16,429 bases of DNA from Methyloceanibacter sp. (lineage in GTDB: Bacteria > Pseudomonadota > Alphaproteobacteria > Rhizobiales > Methyloligellaceae). The number at the start of each line of letters is the position of its first letter. The stretch's first letter is position 1. Position numbers and translations under genes: made by a program. The notes under the pieces were generated by a model. That model was not told where the DNA came from, did no database searches, and was given only the letters and a program-made list of their open reading frames with translations. Below, one piece after another: positions 1-7,397 of this stretch. The stretch spans positions 1 to 16,429 of the forward strand of contig JAENXG010000024.1 of the NCBI GenBank assembly GCA_016649675.1, read 5' to 3'.

Positions 1-242
1 CCGGTGTTACGGCGCTGCGCCAGCGCCTGGTAAAGCTCCTCGAGCGACTGTCCCGACCAGAACACCTGCTCGAACTTGTCGGTCTCCTTCTTTGTCTTGG
101 CAAAGAGGAACAGCTTCTCGAGAATGATCGCCCAACTCCAGATCGAGGCGAGCAGGAGCCCGATGATCACCAGCTTGACGACGATATGGGCGTTCTTGAA
201 AAGCTCGAGGATTGAGAGATCGACGACATCCGGCGGGTTCAT
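1..242 (-). CDS. tolQ: TolQ, Tol-Pal proton channel subunit (N-terminal part, cut by window edge)
   Basis: TolQ is an inner-membrane subunit of the TolQ-TolR proton channel that energises TolA and Pal, keeping the outer membrane tied in during cell division. The visible 80 residues start MNPPDVVDLSILELFKNAHI, followed by one hydrophobic helix (about residues 20-42) that includes SWAIILEK. The cytoplasmic stretch that follows contains FEQVFWSG and LEELY, matching the TolQ N-terminus (WSG then LxxLY). The ATG at 240-242 is chosen because the family begins at this point and a CGAGG sequence lies a few bases upstream. The gene lies 228 bases downstream of ybgC on the same strand, the usual ybgC-tolQ order. 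The C-terminal two thirds, including the other membrane helices, lie outside the window. Confidence 0.95.
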   Translation of the reverse strand, partial: MNPPDVVDLSILELFKNAHIVVKLVIIGLLLASIWSWAIILEKLFLFAKTKKETDKFEQVFWSGQSLEELYQALAQRRNT

Positions 243-470
243 GACGGCCTCGTGGCAGGAGATCCAAGATCGCCGCCTCCGGCACTCGCCTGAGACGGCA
301 GCTTGGCTCCGCGGCTCCATCGCCGCGGCGCTTGACGACATCGCCGGAGAAAGCGCGCATCCGCTCTCGATCCGACCTTTCGCGAGCGAATGTGACTAAA
401 CTTGGGCTCGTTTACCCTATTCGGGAGCGAGGTTCTCTTTCCGGCGCGAGCGGACGCATTACCGGTTCCC
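243..470. other. Intergenic region between ybgC and tolQ
   Basis: This stretch has no convincing gene: open frames across it on either strand are shadows of the flanking genes. It holds a perfect 7-bp inverted repeat, CCGCGGC at 309-315 and GCCGCGG at 322-328 with a 6-base loop, and a TTCGC/GCGAA repeat at 379-390. There is no T-run after the first hairpin in the direction of transcription, so I do not call a terminator. The spacing leaves room for a separate tolQ promoter, but I cannot pick out a convincing one. Confidence 0.4.
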
Positions 471-935
471 CTACGTTTCACGCGCTTGGTTAACGAATCG
501 TTGAAGCGCGTTACGAACGACTGCTCCAATCCGCTGTGGTTTGCCGCTACGCGAGACGAGGACGACGCTGACCAGGGCACGGGCAATGAGCGTGCCGTCC
601 CGCCTCACGTCTTGCGCGAGCTTGAGGCTCGCACTGCCGATCTCCGCGCAGCTCGTGACGACCTCTAGCACGTCGTCCATGCGGCCGGGCTTGAGGTAGT
701 CGATCTCGACCCGGCGCACGACGAAGACGGCAGGCTCGCCCTGCTCGGGATTGGCCAAGCTCTGATGCTCGATGCCGAGCAGCCGGATGAAGTCCGAGCG
801 CCCGCGCTCGCAGAATTTCAGGAAGTTGGCGTGATAGACGACTCCGGCGCAGTCGGTGTCCTCGAAATAGACGCGGATCGGCAAGACGTGGGTCTCGCCC
901 TCGATGCGGCCCGCTAAGTCCGGCCAATTCGTCAC
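471..935 (-). CDS. ybgC: YbgC-type acyl-CoA thioesterase of the Tol-Pal cluster
   Basis: This is a 154-residue hot-dog-fold thioesterase of the 4-hydroxybenzoyl-CoA thioesterase class. YbgC hydrolyses acyl-CoA esters in the cytoplasm, is usually encoded just ahead of tolQRAB-pal, and has been linked to phospholipid metabolism. The signature YFEDTDCAGVVYHANF is at about residues 24-38. It includes the conserved Asp28 and His35 of the active-site region and is followed by FCERGRSDFIRLLG. The length is normal for the family. The start is a GTG at 933-935 whose bases overlap the ruvB stop (GTGA), so translation is probably coupled to ruvB. The gene sits between ruvB and tolQ, a typical alphaproteobacterial arrangement. 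Confidence 0.95.
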   Translation of the reverse strand: MTNWPDLAGRIEGETHVLPIRVYFEDTDCAGVVYHANFLKFCERGRSDFIRLLGIEHQSLANPEQGEPAVFVVRRVEIDYLKPGRMDDVLEVVTSCAEIGSASLKLAQDVRRDGTLIARALVSVVLVSRSGKPQRIGAVVRNALQRFVNQARET

Positions 936-1972
936 GGCTCGTCGCTGCCGTTGAACAGGGGAAACTGGGTGGGCGGCTGGGCCGGTAGCGGCAGGGCGAG
1001 ATGGGCGAAGGCCTGCGCCGTCAGCACCCGCCCGCGCGGAGTGCGGGCGATGAAGCCCTGCTGCAAGAGGTAAGGCTCGATGATCTCCTCGATGGCGTCA
1101 CGCGGCTCAGACAGGCCTGCGGCAATCGTCTCGACGCCCACTGGTCCGCCGCCATAATTCACCGCGATCAACCGCAAATAGCGATGGTCGAGCGCATCGA
1201 GCCCGCGCGCATCGACCTCGAGCTGCGAGAGCGCACCGTCAGCGACCTTGGCATCGATCGAGGCCACCCCCGCGACGCTTGAGAAATCGCGCACCCTTCG
1301 AAGAAGCCTGCCCGCCACCCGCGGGGTGCCGCGGGCGCGGCGCGCGATCTCGTGCGCCCCCTCCTTGGTGAGGGACAACCCGAGCAGCCGGGCACCCCGC
1401 CGCACGATCTCCTCGAGCTCCTCGACCGCATAGAATTCGAGCCTGATGGGAATGCCGAACCGCTCCCGGAGCGGGGTGGTGAGGAGGCCCGTGCGCGTGG
1501 TGGCGCCGATCAGGGTGAAGCGCGACAGATCGATGCGCACCGAGCGCGCCGCCGGCCCCTCGCCGATGATGAGGTCGAGCTGGAAGTCCTCCATGGCCGG
1601 ATAGAGGATCTCCTCGACCGCCGGGTTGAGCCGGTGGATCTCGTCGATGAAAATGACGTCGCGGTCCTCGAGATTGGTGAGCAGCGCCGCGAGGTCGCCG
1701 GCCCTCGCGATCACCGGGCCCGAGGTGGCGCGGAAATTGACGCCAAGCTCGCGCGCCACGATCTGGGCGAGCGTGGTCTTGCCGAGGCCCGGGGGCCCGG
1801 CGAAGAGCACGTGGTCGAGCGCCTCGCGCCGCGCGCGTGCCGCCTCGATGAACACTTTGAGGTTCGAGCAAACCTTGGGCTGGCCGATGAACTCGCTCAA
1901 GACTTGCGGCCTGAGCGAAACCTCCGGCTGGTCGTCATCGCGCTTGGCCGCTGCGAGCATCCTCTCGCTCAT
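932..1972 (-). CDS. ruvB: RuvB, Holliday junction branch migration ATPase
   Basis: RuvB is the hexameric AAA+ motor that, loaded by RuvA, drives branch migration of Holliday junctions in recombinational repair. The 346-residue protein has its Walker A motif GPPGLGKTT near residues 59-67, Walker B DVIFIDEIH near 105-113, sensor 1 LIGATTR near 154-160, and the arginine-containing TTPLRERFG near 165-173. A C-terminal winged-helix region follows, with GGGPVGVETIA and the conserved LLQQGFIARTPRGR. The length is that of the family. The ATG overlaps the ruvA stop (ATGA at 1969-1972) and the TGA overlaps the ybgC GTG, so it is an inner gene of a translationally coupled operon. The C-terminal tail past TPRGR is rich in Pro and Ala. 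Confidence 0.98.
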   Translation of the reverse strand: MSERMLAAAKRDDDQPEVSLRPQVLSEFIGQPKVCSNLKVFIEAARARREALDHVLFAGPPGLGKTTLAQIVARELGVNFRATSGPVIARAGDLAALLTNLEDRDVIFIDEIHRLNPAVEEILYPAMEDFQLDLIIGEGPAARSVRIDLSRFTLIGATTRTGLLTTPLRERFGIPIRLEFYAVEELEEIVRRGARLLGLSLTKEGAHEIARRARGTPRVAGRLLRRVRDFSSVAGVASIDAKVADGALSQLEVDARGLDALDHRYLRLIAVNYGGGPVGVETIAAGLSEPRDAIEEIIEPYLLQQGFIARTPRGRVLTAQAFAHLALPLPAQPPTQFPLFNGSDEP

Positions 1973-2583
1973 TGGGCGAGCTCCTTCAGGCCGAGGCGGA
2001 TCAGCTCCTCGGTGCGGGCCTCGCGCCCGGCTTTGCCGATGGCCGCCGAGACGGCCGCAGCAGCCTCGCCGTGGGCATAGCCGAGATTGGTCAGGGCCGA
2101 AACCGCGTCGCGCGCGGCAAGCCCCTCAGGAAGGGTGGCAATCGGCGCGAGCCCGCCCCCAGGCCTGATGGCCGGCGCCAGCACCGGCATCTTGTCCCTG
2201 AGCTCGGCGACGATGCGGGCGGCGACCTTGGGCCCGACGCCGGGAGCCCGGGCGACCTGCCCCTTGTCCTGCAGCGCCACGGCATTGGCGAGCTCGCCGG
2301 CGGACAGCGTGCCGAGCACCGCGAGCGCCACCTTGGCGCCGACGCCCTGCACCGTCTGCAGCGCCCTGAACCAGGCGCGTTCATGCTCGCTGGCAAAGCC
2401 GTAGAGCTTGATCGCGTCCTCGCGCATATGGGTGTCGATGGCGAGCGTGACGGTCTCGCCGACCGGCGGCAGGCTCGTCAGCGTGCGGGCGCCGACCGTC
2501 ACCTCGTAGCCCACGCCGCCGACATCGACGATCACTGCATGCAGCGAGACGGTATCGAGCCTGCCGGTGAGCTTGCCGATCAT
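1969..2583 (-). CDS. ruvA: RuvA, Holliday junction DNA-binding subunit
   Basis: RuvA binds four-way junctions as a tetramer and recruits RuvB. The 204-residue protein starts MIGKLTGRLDTV and has an N-terminal OB-fold (about 1-62). Two helix-hairpin-helix motifs follow, VQGVGAKVALAVL (about 78-90) and APGVGPKVAARIVAEL (about 113-128), then a Pro/Gly-rich flexible linker and a C-terminal RuvB-binding domain ending in LGLKELAQ. The same frame stays open far upstream, but the ATG at 2581-2583 is the family start and overlaps the ruvC stop (ATGA), so the longer reading is rejected. Confidence 0.97.
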   Translation of the reverse strand: MIGKLTGRLDTVSLHAVIVDVGGVGYEVTVGARTLTSLPPVGETVTLAIDTHMREDAIKLYGFASEHERAWFRALQTVQGVGAKVALAVLGTLSAGELANAVALQDKGQVARAPGVGPKVAARIVAELRDKMPVLAPAIRPGGGLAPIATLPEGLAARDAVSALTNLGYAHGEAAAAVSAAIGKAGREARTEELIRLGLKELAQ

Positions 2584-3110
2584 GGCGCGGTCCTCTCGGC
2601 GGCCGCCACCGCGGCTTCGAGCCTCCGCCAGACGCGGGTATGGGCATGCGTGATGGCGATGGCGAGCGCGTCGGCGGCGTCGCTGCTGTCCGGCGTGGCG
2701 CGCGGCAAGAGGCATTTCACCATGGCGCGGACCTGGGCCTTGTCGCCGTGGCCAGCGCCGACCACGGCCTTCTTCACCGCGTTCGGCGCATATTCGGCGA
2801 TTGTGATCCCGAGCAGTGCCGGCACGAGCATCGCGATCCCCCGCGCCTGGCCAAGCTTCAGTGTGGCGGAAGCGTCCCGGTTGACGAAGGTCTGCTCGAC
2901 GGCAGCCTCGGCGGGCGAGAGGCGCGCGAGCACCTCGGTGAGGCCATCGAACAGTTGGCGCAGCCGCAAGCCCAGCTGGGCGCCGTCGTCGGACAGGACC
3001 ACGCCACAACCCACGAAGCCGAGCCTGACCCCGTCGGTGTCGATCACGCCCCAGCCGGTGCGCCTGAGCCCCGGGTCGATGCCGATGATGCGAATCGCTC
3101 CGCCTGCCAT
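2580..3110 (-). CDS. ruvC: RuvC, Holliday junction resolvase
   Basis: RuvC is the metal-dependent endonuclease that nicks Holliday junctions symmetrically and completes RuvAB-driven recombination. The 176-residue protein shows all four acidic catalytic positions in the expected order: Asp in IIGIDPG near the N-terminus, Glu in AAVEQTFVN, and two Asp in SSDAADALAIAITHAH near the C-terminus. The ATG at 3108-3110 (MAGGAIRIIGIDPG) is preferred over a TTG six codons upstream because it matches the family's short N-terminus. Neither start has a strong ribosome binding site. It is the first gene of the ruvCAB-ybgC operon, so the operon promoter should lie in 3111-3300. Confidence 0.97.
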   Translation of the reverse strand: MAGGAIRIIGIDPGLRRTGWGVIDTDGVRLGFVGCGVVLSDDGAQLGLRLRQLFDGLTEVLARLSPAEAAVEQTFVNRDASATLKLGQARGIAMLVPALLGITIAEYAPNAVKKAVVGAGHGDKAQVRAMVKCLLPRATPDSSDAADALAIAITHAHTRVWRRLEAAVAAAERTAP

Positions 3111-3306
3111 GGCTTGGTGATAGCACAAGGCCGAAAGGGAACGGACCCGCCAGGCTGGCGTTAGGAGGGGAGTTCGCGGCTGTGCCCGGCTGCGGCGTTT
3201 GCAACGGGGGATTTCCAGCGTAGCCTATGCGCACGCGGGAGTAATCCAAGGGCGCCCGGCAAAATTTGGCTGAAATCGCCCGCGTCTGACGAGGGGGAGC
3301 AACCCT
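3111..3306. other. Divergent intergenic region, ruvC and the repeat-protein gene
   Basis: About 200 bases with no gene. It should carry the promoter for ruvCAB-ybgC on the minus strand and one for the plus-strand gene starting at 3307. I see a CGCGGG/CCCGCG pair (about 3235-3240 and 3279-3284) with a long loop, and a clear purine-rich ribosome binding site (GAGGGGGAG, about 3291-3299) for the plus-strand gene. No LexA-type operator was recognised with confidence, although ruv genes are SOS-regulated in some bacteria. Confidence 0.35.
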
Positions 3307-4479
3307 GTGTCTGGTGCAAGCGACACCGTCGACCCCATCGCGGCCGCTGAGGACGATATTGCTGGCTCCAAGGACCTCATTGCCTCGGTCGCCGACGAGA
3401 TCAACCAGCATCAACGCTGGCTTGAGAACTATGAGGTCGCCGAGAAAGAGCGCGCCCGCCGGCTGAAGCGCCAGGAGCTGATGTACCAGCTCGAAATGAG
3501 GCGCCGGCGCACGGTCCGGTCTCTGAAGCGGTTTACCTTGGCGTCGCTCCGTTTGGCGCGGCGGGTCGCGTCCTTCCTGGTGAGGAACGGCACCGCTCTT
3601 CTCCTCGCTCTTGGCCATCTGCTGGCGCGTTGCGCGGCCTGGACTGCTCCCCGGGCGCGTGCGCTCGCGCTCACGCTATGGCAATGGTCCGCTGCCGCTT
3701 TGGCTTGGACTTCGCTGATGGCGAGCCTCCTCGCGCGCGCCTCGTTCAGAGCAGCTTCGATCAGTTCCTCCTGGATCGCCGCGCAGTACCGATCGCTTGA
3801 TCTCGCGGTGGGCAGATGGCTTGCCGCCGCCTGGGCCTGGACTTGGCTGACGACACGCATCCTCGCGCGCGCCTCGTTCAGAGCAGCTTCGATCAGTTTC
3901 TCCTGGATCAGCGCGCAGTATTGGTCGCTCGATCTCGCGGTGGGCAGATTGCTTGCCGCCGGCTGGTCCTGGACTTGGCTGACCACACGCACCCTCGCAC
4001 GCGCCTTCTTCAAGGGAGCGTCGATCAGTTTCTCTTGGATGGTCGCGCAGTCCCGCGCGCTTGATCTTGCGGTGGGCCGACTGCTTGCTGCCGGCTGGTC
4101 CTGGACTCGACTGACCACCCGCGCCCTCGCCCGCGCCTTCGTCAGGGGAGCTTCGATTAGTTTCTCTTGGATCGCCCTGGCGGCTTCTGTCCTCTCGGGC
4201 AAGCTTTCCGCGCTAACGGGGCGTGGGGTCGAGGTCTTGAAGCGCTCCGCCCTTGGAACAAAGCAATTGCTTCGCGCAGGGATTTCAAGCGGGGCTTGGG
4301 GGAGAGGATCGCCCGTCGCACGAACAGAGGAAGGGGCAAACGGCCTTGGGCCGGAGCCGGGCACGCCGCAGAGTGAATCTGCGCCCTTGCCGAAGGAAAC
4401 CTCGGCGGCAACGCACGGCACCGCGTTGATGTGCGTCGAGCCATTGCGCGCCAGGTTGCCGGTGGTCCGCGCGAGATGA
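3307..4479 (+). CDS. Unknown Trp-rich protein with 44-residue tandem repeats
   Basis: I do not recognise this 390-residue protein. It starts with GTG, well placed after GAGGGGGAG. Residues 1-30 are acidic. About 30-75 is a highly charged, likely coiled-coil helix (EKERARRLKRQ, MRRRRTVRSLKR). A hydrophobic stretch follows at about 92-112. From residue 120 the sequence is periodic: a degenerate half unit (120-141), three full 44-residue units (142-185, 186-229, 230-273) and a partial one (274-290). Each unit combines LARASFRAASISFSW with LDLAVGRLLAAGWSWTWL. The Trp/Leu/Ala content with regularly spaced Arg suggests repeated amphipathic or membrane-associated helices. The last 90 residues look disordered. 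Strong third-position GC and the 132-bp in-frame repeat support coding on this strand. The long open frame opposite is judged a shadow. It converges on the histidine kinase gene with a 21-base gap. No function can be assigned. Confidence 0.7.
   Translation: MSGASDTVDPIAAAEDDIAGSKDLIASVADEINQHQRWLENYEVAEKERARRLKRQELMYQLEMRRRRTVRSLKRFTLASLRLARRVASFLVRNGTALLLALGHLLARCAAWTAPRARALALTLWQWSAAALAWTSLMASLLARASFRAASISSSWIAAQYRSLDLAVGRWLAAAWAWTWLTTRILARASFRAASISFSWISAQYWSLDLAVGRLLAAGWSWTWLTTRTLARAFFKGASISFSWMVAQSRALDLAVGRLLAAGWSWTRLTTRALARAFVRGASISFSWIALAASVLSGKLSALTGRGVEVLKRSALGTKQLLRAGISSGAWGRGSPVARTEEGANGLGPEPGTPQSESAPLPKETSAATHGTALMCVEPLRARLPVVRAR
3664..4176 (+). repeat. 132-bp in-frame tandem repeat array
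   Basis: Three full 132-bp units start at 3730, 3862 and 3994, with a partial unit from 4126 to about 4176 and a degenerate half unit upstream (3664-3729). The anchor CTCGCGCGCGCCTCGTTC is identical at the first two unit starts and diverged at the next two (CTCGCACGCGCCTTCTTC, CTCGCCCGCGCCTTCGTC). The period is exactly 44 codons, so the reading frame is kept. This points to internal duplication within the gene. Copies 1 and 2 share their first 35 bases without a mismatch, so at least one duplication or conversion event may be recent. Confidence 0.9.
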
Positions 4480-4500
4480 AGCAACGCGCCGCAACCCGGC

Positions 4501-5751
4501 TCAGTTGAGCGCTTCTGCCGCTTTCGGCAGCTCGACGACTTGCCGCAACCCGCCGTCGGCACGGTTGGAAATGTCGATCGTGCCGCCGGCGCGCTGAATG
4601 ATCTCCCGCGCGATGGTGAGGCCGAGGCCGGCGCCTGGAATATCCTGGCGGCGGGCAGGGTCGGCACGGAAAAACGGTTCGAACACCTGGTCGAGAAGCT
4701 CGGACGAGATCCCTGGGCCATCGTCCTCGATGACGATGCGCGCAATGCCGTTCGCGCCGCCCACCTCGACGCGCGCCCTGACCCCGTGGGTCGCGGCATT
4801 GATCATGAGGTTGCGCAAAGCGCGGTTGAGTTTGAGCCGGCTCGCCCGCACGGTGACCGGCTCGACCGTCGTGTTGCTGACGTCGAGTTTCTGGTCCCTA
4901 AGCTCGGCACCGATGCTTCCGACCAATTCGTCGAGCCGGATCAGCTCCGGGGAGGTCAGGCCCGATTCCTCGCGCACCAGCAGGATGGCGCTGTCGGCAA
5001 TCCGCTCCAGCTCTTCGAGATCGGTCAGCCACCGCGTACGGTCCTCCTCGTCCTCGACGAATTCGGCGCGAAGACGCATGCGGGTGATCGGCGTGCGCAT
5101 GTCATGGCCGGCTGCAGCGACGAGGCGCATGCGGCTTTCCATGGCCCGCTTCAGGCGGGACGAGAGCGAGTTCAAGGCCCGGGCCGTGGCGCGCACCTCC
5201 GCCGGCCCACGCTCAGGCAATTCCGGCAGAGTGCCGTCCGGCCCGACCGAAGCGACGGCGCTCTCCAGGAGCACGAGCGGCCGCACCATGCGATTGGCCA
5301 CGAACACCGCGATGGCGGTGGCACCGAAGGTGATCAGCGCAAGCCACCTGAACAGGACCTTCCACGGCACGCCTTGCGGCGGCAAATCGGAGATCGGCAA
5401 CAACAGCCAGCCTCGGCCGGCGACGGGGATCGAAACGATGAGCGGCCCGGCCCGGTCGGCGCGCGTGACGGTCACGGCAAGCTCGCTGCCGCGCGCGGAG
5501 AGCGCCCCGCGCAGCCGTTGGGTGAGCCCCTCATGGACAACCCCCCGCGCCGGCTGCGCCACCAAAGAAATGACATTGGTGCCCTCATCGACGACGCGGA
5601 CGAGCGTTTCGACCTGCTGCGCCACCGGATCGAGGCTGTGCACGCGCTTGGGCGGCCCGAGCAAATAGAACAGGACGACCGTCAACAAGCCCACCACCGT
5701 GACGATCACCACCACGAGCAAAAGGACGATCTTGGCGCGGAGCGTGTTCAC
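4501..5751 (-). CDS. Sensor histidine kinase (EnvZ-like, HAMP)
   Basis: This 416-residue inner-membrane sensor kinase should phosphorylate the response regulator encoded just upstream. A transmembrane helix lies at about 8-31, a roughly 100-residue periplasmic sensor region at 35-130, and a second helix at about 132-152. A HAMP region follows (about 153-205), then the H-box AAAGHDMRTPITRMR with phosphoacceptor His216. The catalytic domain has the N-box NLMINAATHG (Asn318), the G1 box DDGPG (343-347), the F region FEPFFRAD and the G2 box GAGLGL (373-378). The arrangement is of the OmpR-partner type. The GTG start overlaps the regulator's TGA by 4 bases (GTGA), so the two are co-translated. The stimulus is unknown. 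The divergent Spy-like gene hints at envelope or metal stress, but that is inference. Confidence 0.93.
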   Translation of the reverse strand: MNTLRAKIVLLLVVVIVTVVGLLTVVLFYLLGPPKRVHSLDPVAQQVETLVRVVDEGTNVISLVAQPARGVVHEGLTQRLRGALSARGSELAVTVTRADRAGPLIVSIPVAGRGWLLLPISDLPPQGVPWKVLFRWLALITFGATAIAVFVANRMVRPLVLLESAVASVGPDGTLPELPERGPAEVRATARALNSLSSRLKRAMESRMRLVAAAGHDMRTPITRMRLRAEFVEDEEDRTRWLTDLEELERIADSAILLVREESGLTSPELIRLDELVGSIGAELRDQKLDVSNTTVEPVTVRASRLKLNRALRNLMINAATHGVRARVEVGGANGIARIVIEDDGPGISSELLDQVFEPFFRADPARRQDIPGAGLGLTIAREIIQRAGGTIDISNRADGGLRQVVELPKAAEALN

Positions 5752-6470
5752 GATTGAGCGTCCTCGACTTCGACCTTCACGGCGAGCTGGTAGCCGCCGT
5801 TGCGCACGGTCTTGAACAGCACGCCGCCCTCAGCGAGCTTGCGGCGGAGCCGGCTCACGAGAACGTCGATGGAGCGGTCGAGCACGTCGCCGTCGCGGCC
5901 GCGCGTCAGGTCGAGTAGCTGATCGCGCGACAGCACGCGGCCCGGCCGCTCGAGGAAGGTCTTGAGCAGGTCGAACTCCGCGCCGGTCAAGTCGATATCG
6001 TCTCCATGGGGGTCGGTCACACGCCGCGTCTGTGGATCTGCCGTGAATCCCTCGAAGCGATAAGTCTTCGCCTCGATCTGAGCAGGCGCGGCCTCGGCGC
6101 GCCGGCGCAGCACGGCCCGCACGCGCGCAATGAGCTCGCGCGGATTGAACGGCTTGCCGAGATAGTCGTCGGCACCGATCTCAAGACCGATGATCCGGTC
6201 GACGTCCTCCTTCAACGCCGTGAGCAGAATGATGGGGACACTCGAGCGCATGGCTCTGAGATCGCGGCAAAGGTCGAGCCCGGAACCGTCGGGCAGCATG
6301 ACATCGAGCACGATGAGGTCGACGTGGTTGGTCGCCAGACGGTCGCGCAACTCGCGGCAGCTCGCCGCCAGCAGCACGCGAAACCCCTGCCCCTCGATAT
6401 AGCGGGCCAAGAGCTTGCGGATTTCCGGATCGTCGTCGACGACGAGAATGCGCTGCGCGGTAGAGGTCAT
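5748..6470 (-). CDS. OmpR-family response regulator
   Basis: A 240-residue transcription factor and partner of the kinase that overlaps its 3' end. The receiver domain (about 6-120) has the acidic pocket ILVVDDDPE (Asp12-Asp14), phosphoacceptor Asp56 in VLDVMLPDGSGLDL, LLTALKED and the switch Lys in GKPFNPREL. A winged-helix DNA-binding domain (about 140-236) follows, with LTGAEFDLLKTFLERPGRVL, DRSIDVLVSRLRRKL and KTVRNGGYQL, typical of OmpR/PhoB. The ATG at 6468-6470 (MTSTAQRILVVDDD) is preferred to a TTG 20 codons earlier, which would add a tail the family lacks. The gene is transcribed divergently from the Spy-like gene across a 218-base region with phased repeats, its probable target. Confidence 0.95.
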   Translation of the reverse strand: MTSTAQRILVVDDDPEIRKLLARYIEGQGFRVLLAASCRELRDRLATNHVDLIVLDVMLPDGSGLDLCRDLRAMRSSVPIILLTALKEDVDRIIGLEIGADDYLGKPFNPRELIARVRAVLRRRAEAAPAQIEAKTYRFEGFTADPQTRRVTDPHGDDIDLTGAEFDLLKTFLERPGRVLSRDQLLDLTRGRDGDVLDRSIDVLVSRLRRKLAEGGVLFKTVRNGGYQLAVKVEVEDAQS

Positions 6471-6570
6471 GGGACCTAAGGCCAGAGTGAAATCGGTGTC
6501 GTCCCTTCTAGACTCGCAACGGCCTTTCAACGAGGGGCTTTTTGTAACGAAAACCAGCCTCTTGGACCGT

Positions 6571-6645
6571 CAGCAACGTTTCGACACAAATCTCGCGCGG
6601 CCAGCAACGTTCCGACACGCCAAGACCAAACTGCGCAACGTTCGG
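6571..6645. promoter_or_regulatory. Three phased direct repeats, probable response regulator operator
   Basis: The octamer GCAACGTT occurs at 6573-6580, 6604-6611 and 6635-6642, exactly 31 bp apart each time, about three helical turns, so all copies face the same side of the DNA. The first two copies extend to a 17-base near-identity, CAGCAACGTTYCGACAC (6571-6587 and 6602-6618, one mismatch). The third matches only the core plus a few bases. AACGTT is itself palindromic. The array lies in the divergent region between the OmpR-type regulator gene (start 6470) and the Spy-like gene (start 6689), ending about 45 bases before the latter. OmpR-family regulators typically bind direct repeats, so this is a strong candidate for their site. 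Binding is inferred, not shown. Confidence 0.65.
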
Positions 6646-6688
6646 GGCCTAGGGGAAGAGGGCGTATCAACCTCAAGGACGCTCAACC

Positions 6689-7378
6689 ATGAATCACTTC
6701 CCAAAGATCGCCCCGATCCTCGTCGTGGGGGTCCTTACCCTGGCAAGCTTGGCCGTGCTGACCTCGGCATGGGGCGAAGCTTCGGATGACAAGCCGGCGC
6801 ACGCCGCCTGGGCCGGCCCCCCGGACCAGGGCGGAGCCTGGTGCCACCATCGCATGGGCGAAGCGGGACCCTGGCCAGGACCTCGCTGGCATATGGGCGG
6901 AGGCGACGGCCCTCCTCCCGGCTCAGGAGGACATCACGGGCATGGCTGGCATCACGGACCTGACGACCTCGCCAAGAAACTCAGCGCGATGGAGACGGAG
7001 ATCGGCATCCGCGCCAATCAGCTCGACGCCTGGCGCGATTTCACCGACTCGTTGCTGGCGGTGGTGCAACGGCCTTCGCCGCCGTCGCGCCCGGACACGG
7101 AAGGCGCTGACGCGAAGGCGCAGCCCTTTACCCTCGCCGAGCACATTGCCGACATGGCAATCGCCCGCGGCAAGAGCGCCGAAGCCCTGCAGAAATCGAT
7201 CGATGCGCTGCGAAACAAGCTGACGCCCGATCAGCTCAACAAGGTCACCGAGCTCGAAGCCAGATTCCGTCCGCATCACGGACCTTCTTTCGATGGGTCG
7301 TCTCCTGACTCGGGCCCCCATTCCGATGGGCCCGGGTCCGATGGTCCGGGCGACGGTCAAGCGCCGTCGGATAATTGA
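6689..7378 (+). CDS. Secreted His-rich Spy/LTXXQ-like protein
   Basis: A 229-residue protein with a likely Sec signal (hydrophobic 8-27, SAWGEA after it), so probably periplasmic or lipid-free secreted. The N-terminal third is very rich in His, Gly and Pro (WCHHRMGEAG, GGHHGHGWHHG), a pattern often linked to metal binding. Two helical segments resemble the LTXXQ repeats of Spy/CpxP-type periplasmic chaperones: IGIRANQLDAWRDFTDSLL (about 105-123) and NKLTPDQLNKVTELEARF (about 177-193). The tail is low-complexity Ser/Asp/Gly/Pro (SDGPGSDGPG). AAGGA lies about ten bases before the ATG. It is divergent from a two-component system and downstream of the phased repeats, as expected for a regulated envelope-stress protein. 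Family assignment is moderately sure; metal binding is inference. Confidence 0.75.
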   Translation: MNHFPKIAPILVVGVLTLASLAVLTSAWGEASDDKPAHAAWAGPPDQGGAWCHHRMGEAGPWPGPRWHMGGGDGPPPGSGGHHGHGWHHGPDDLAKKLSAMETEIGIRANQLDAWRDFTDSLLAVVQRPSPPSRPDTEGADAKAQPFTLAEHIADMAIARGKSAEALQKSIDALRNKLTPDQLNKVTELEARFRPHHGPSFDGSSPDSGPHSDGPGSDGPGDGQAPSDN

Positions 7379-7397
7379 CGGTGTGGGTTTGATCCCA

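Noticed and set aside
309..328. CCGCGGC/GCCGCGG hairpin as a terminator of the ruv-ybgC operon
   Set aside because: About 140 bases past the ybgC stop and without a T-run; kept only as an intergenic note.
1352..3120. Long plus-strand open frames opposite ruvB, ruvA and ruvC
   Set aside because: Typical antisense open frames of GC-rich coding DNA; their translations are Arg/Ala-rich with no domain.
2584..3618. N-terminal extension of ruvA to a 549-residue protein
   Set aside because: The extra part runs out of frame through ruvC. RuvA homologs start at MIGKL (2583), which overlaps the ruvC stop.
3730..4176. CRISPR array
   Set aside because: The 132-bp units are contiguous, diverged and in frame with a protein; there are no unique spacers.
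3429..4799. A 456-codon open frame on the minus strand opposite the repeat protein and running into the kinase gene
   Set aside because: It overlaps the 3' part of the clearly coding kinase in another frame and has no family features; the plus-strand gene has a ribosome binding site and coding-like third positions.
4540..5757. 405-codon plus-strand frame opposite the histidine kinase
   Set aside because: A shadow of the kinase; composition is low in hydrophobic structure and no motif is seen.
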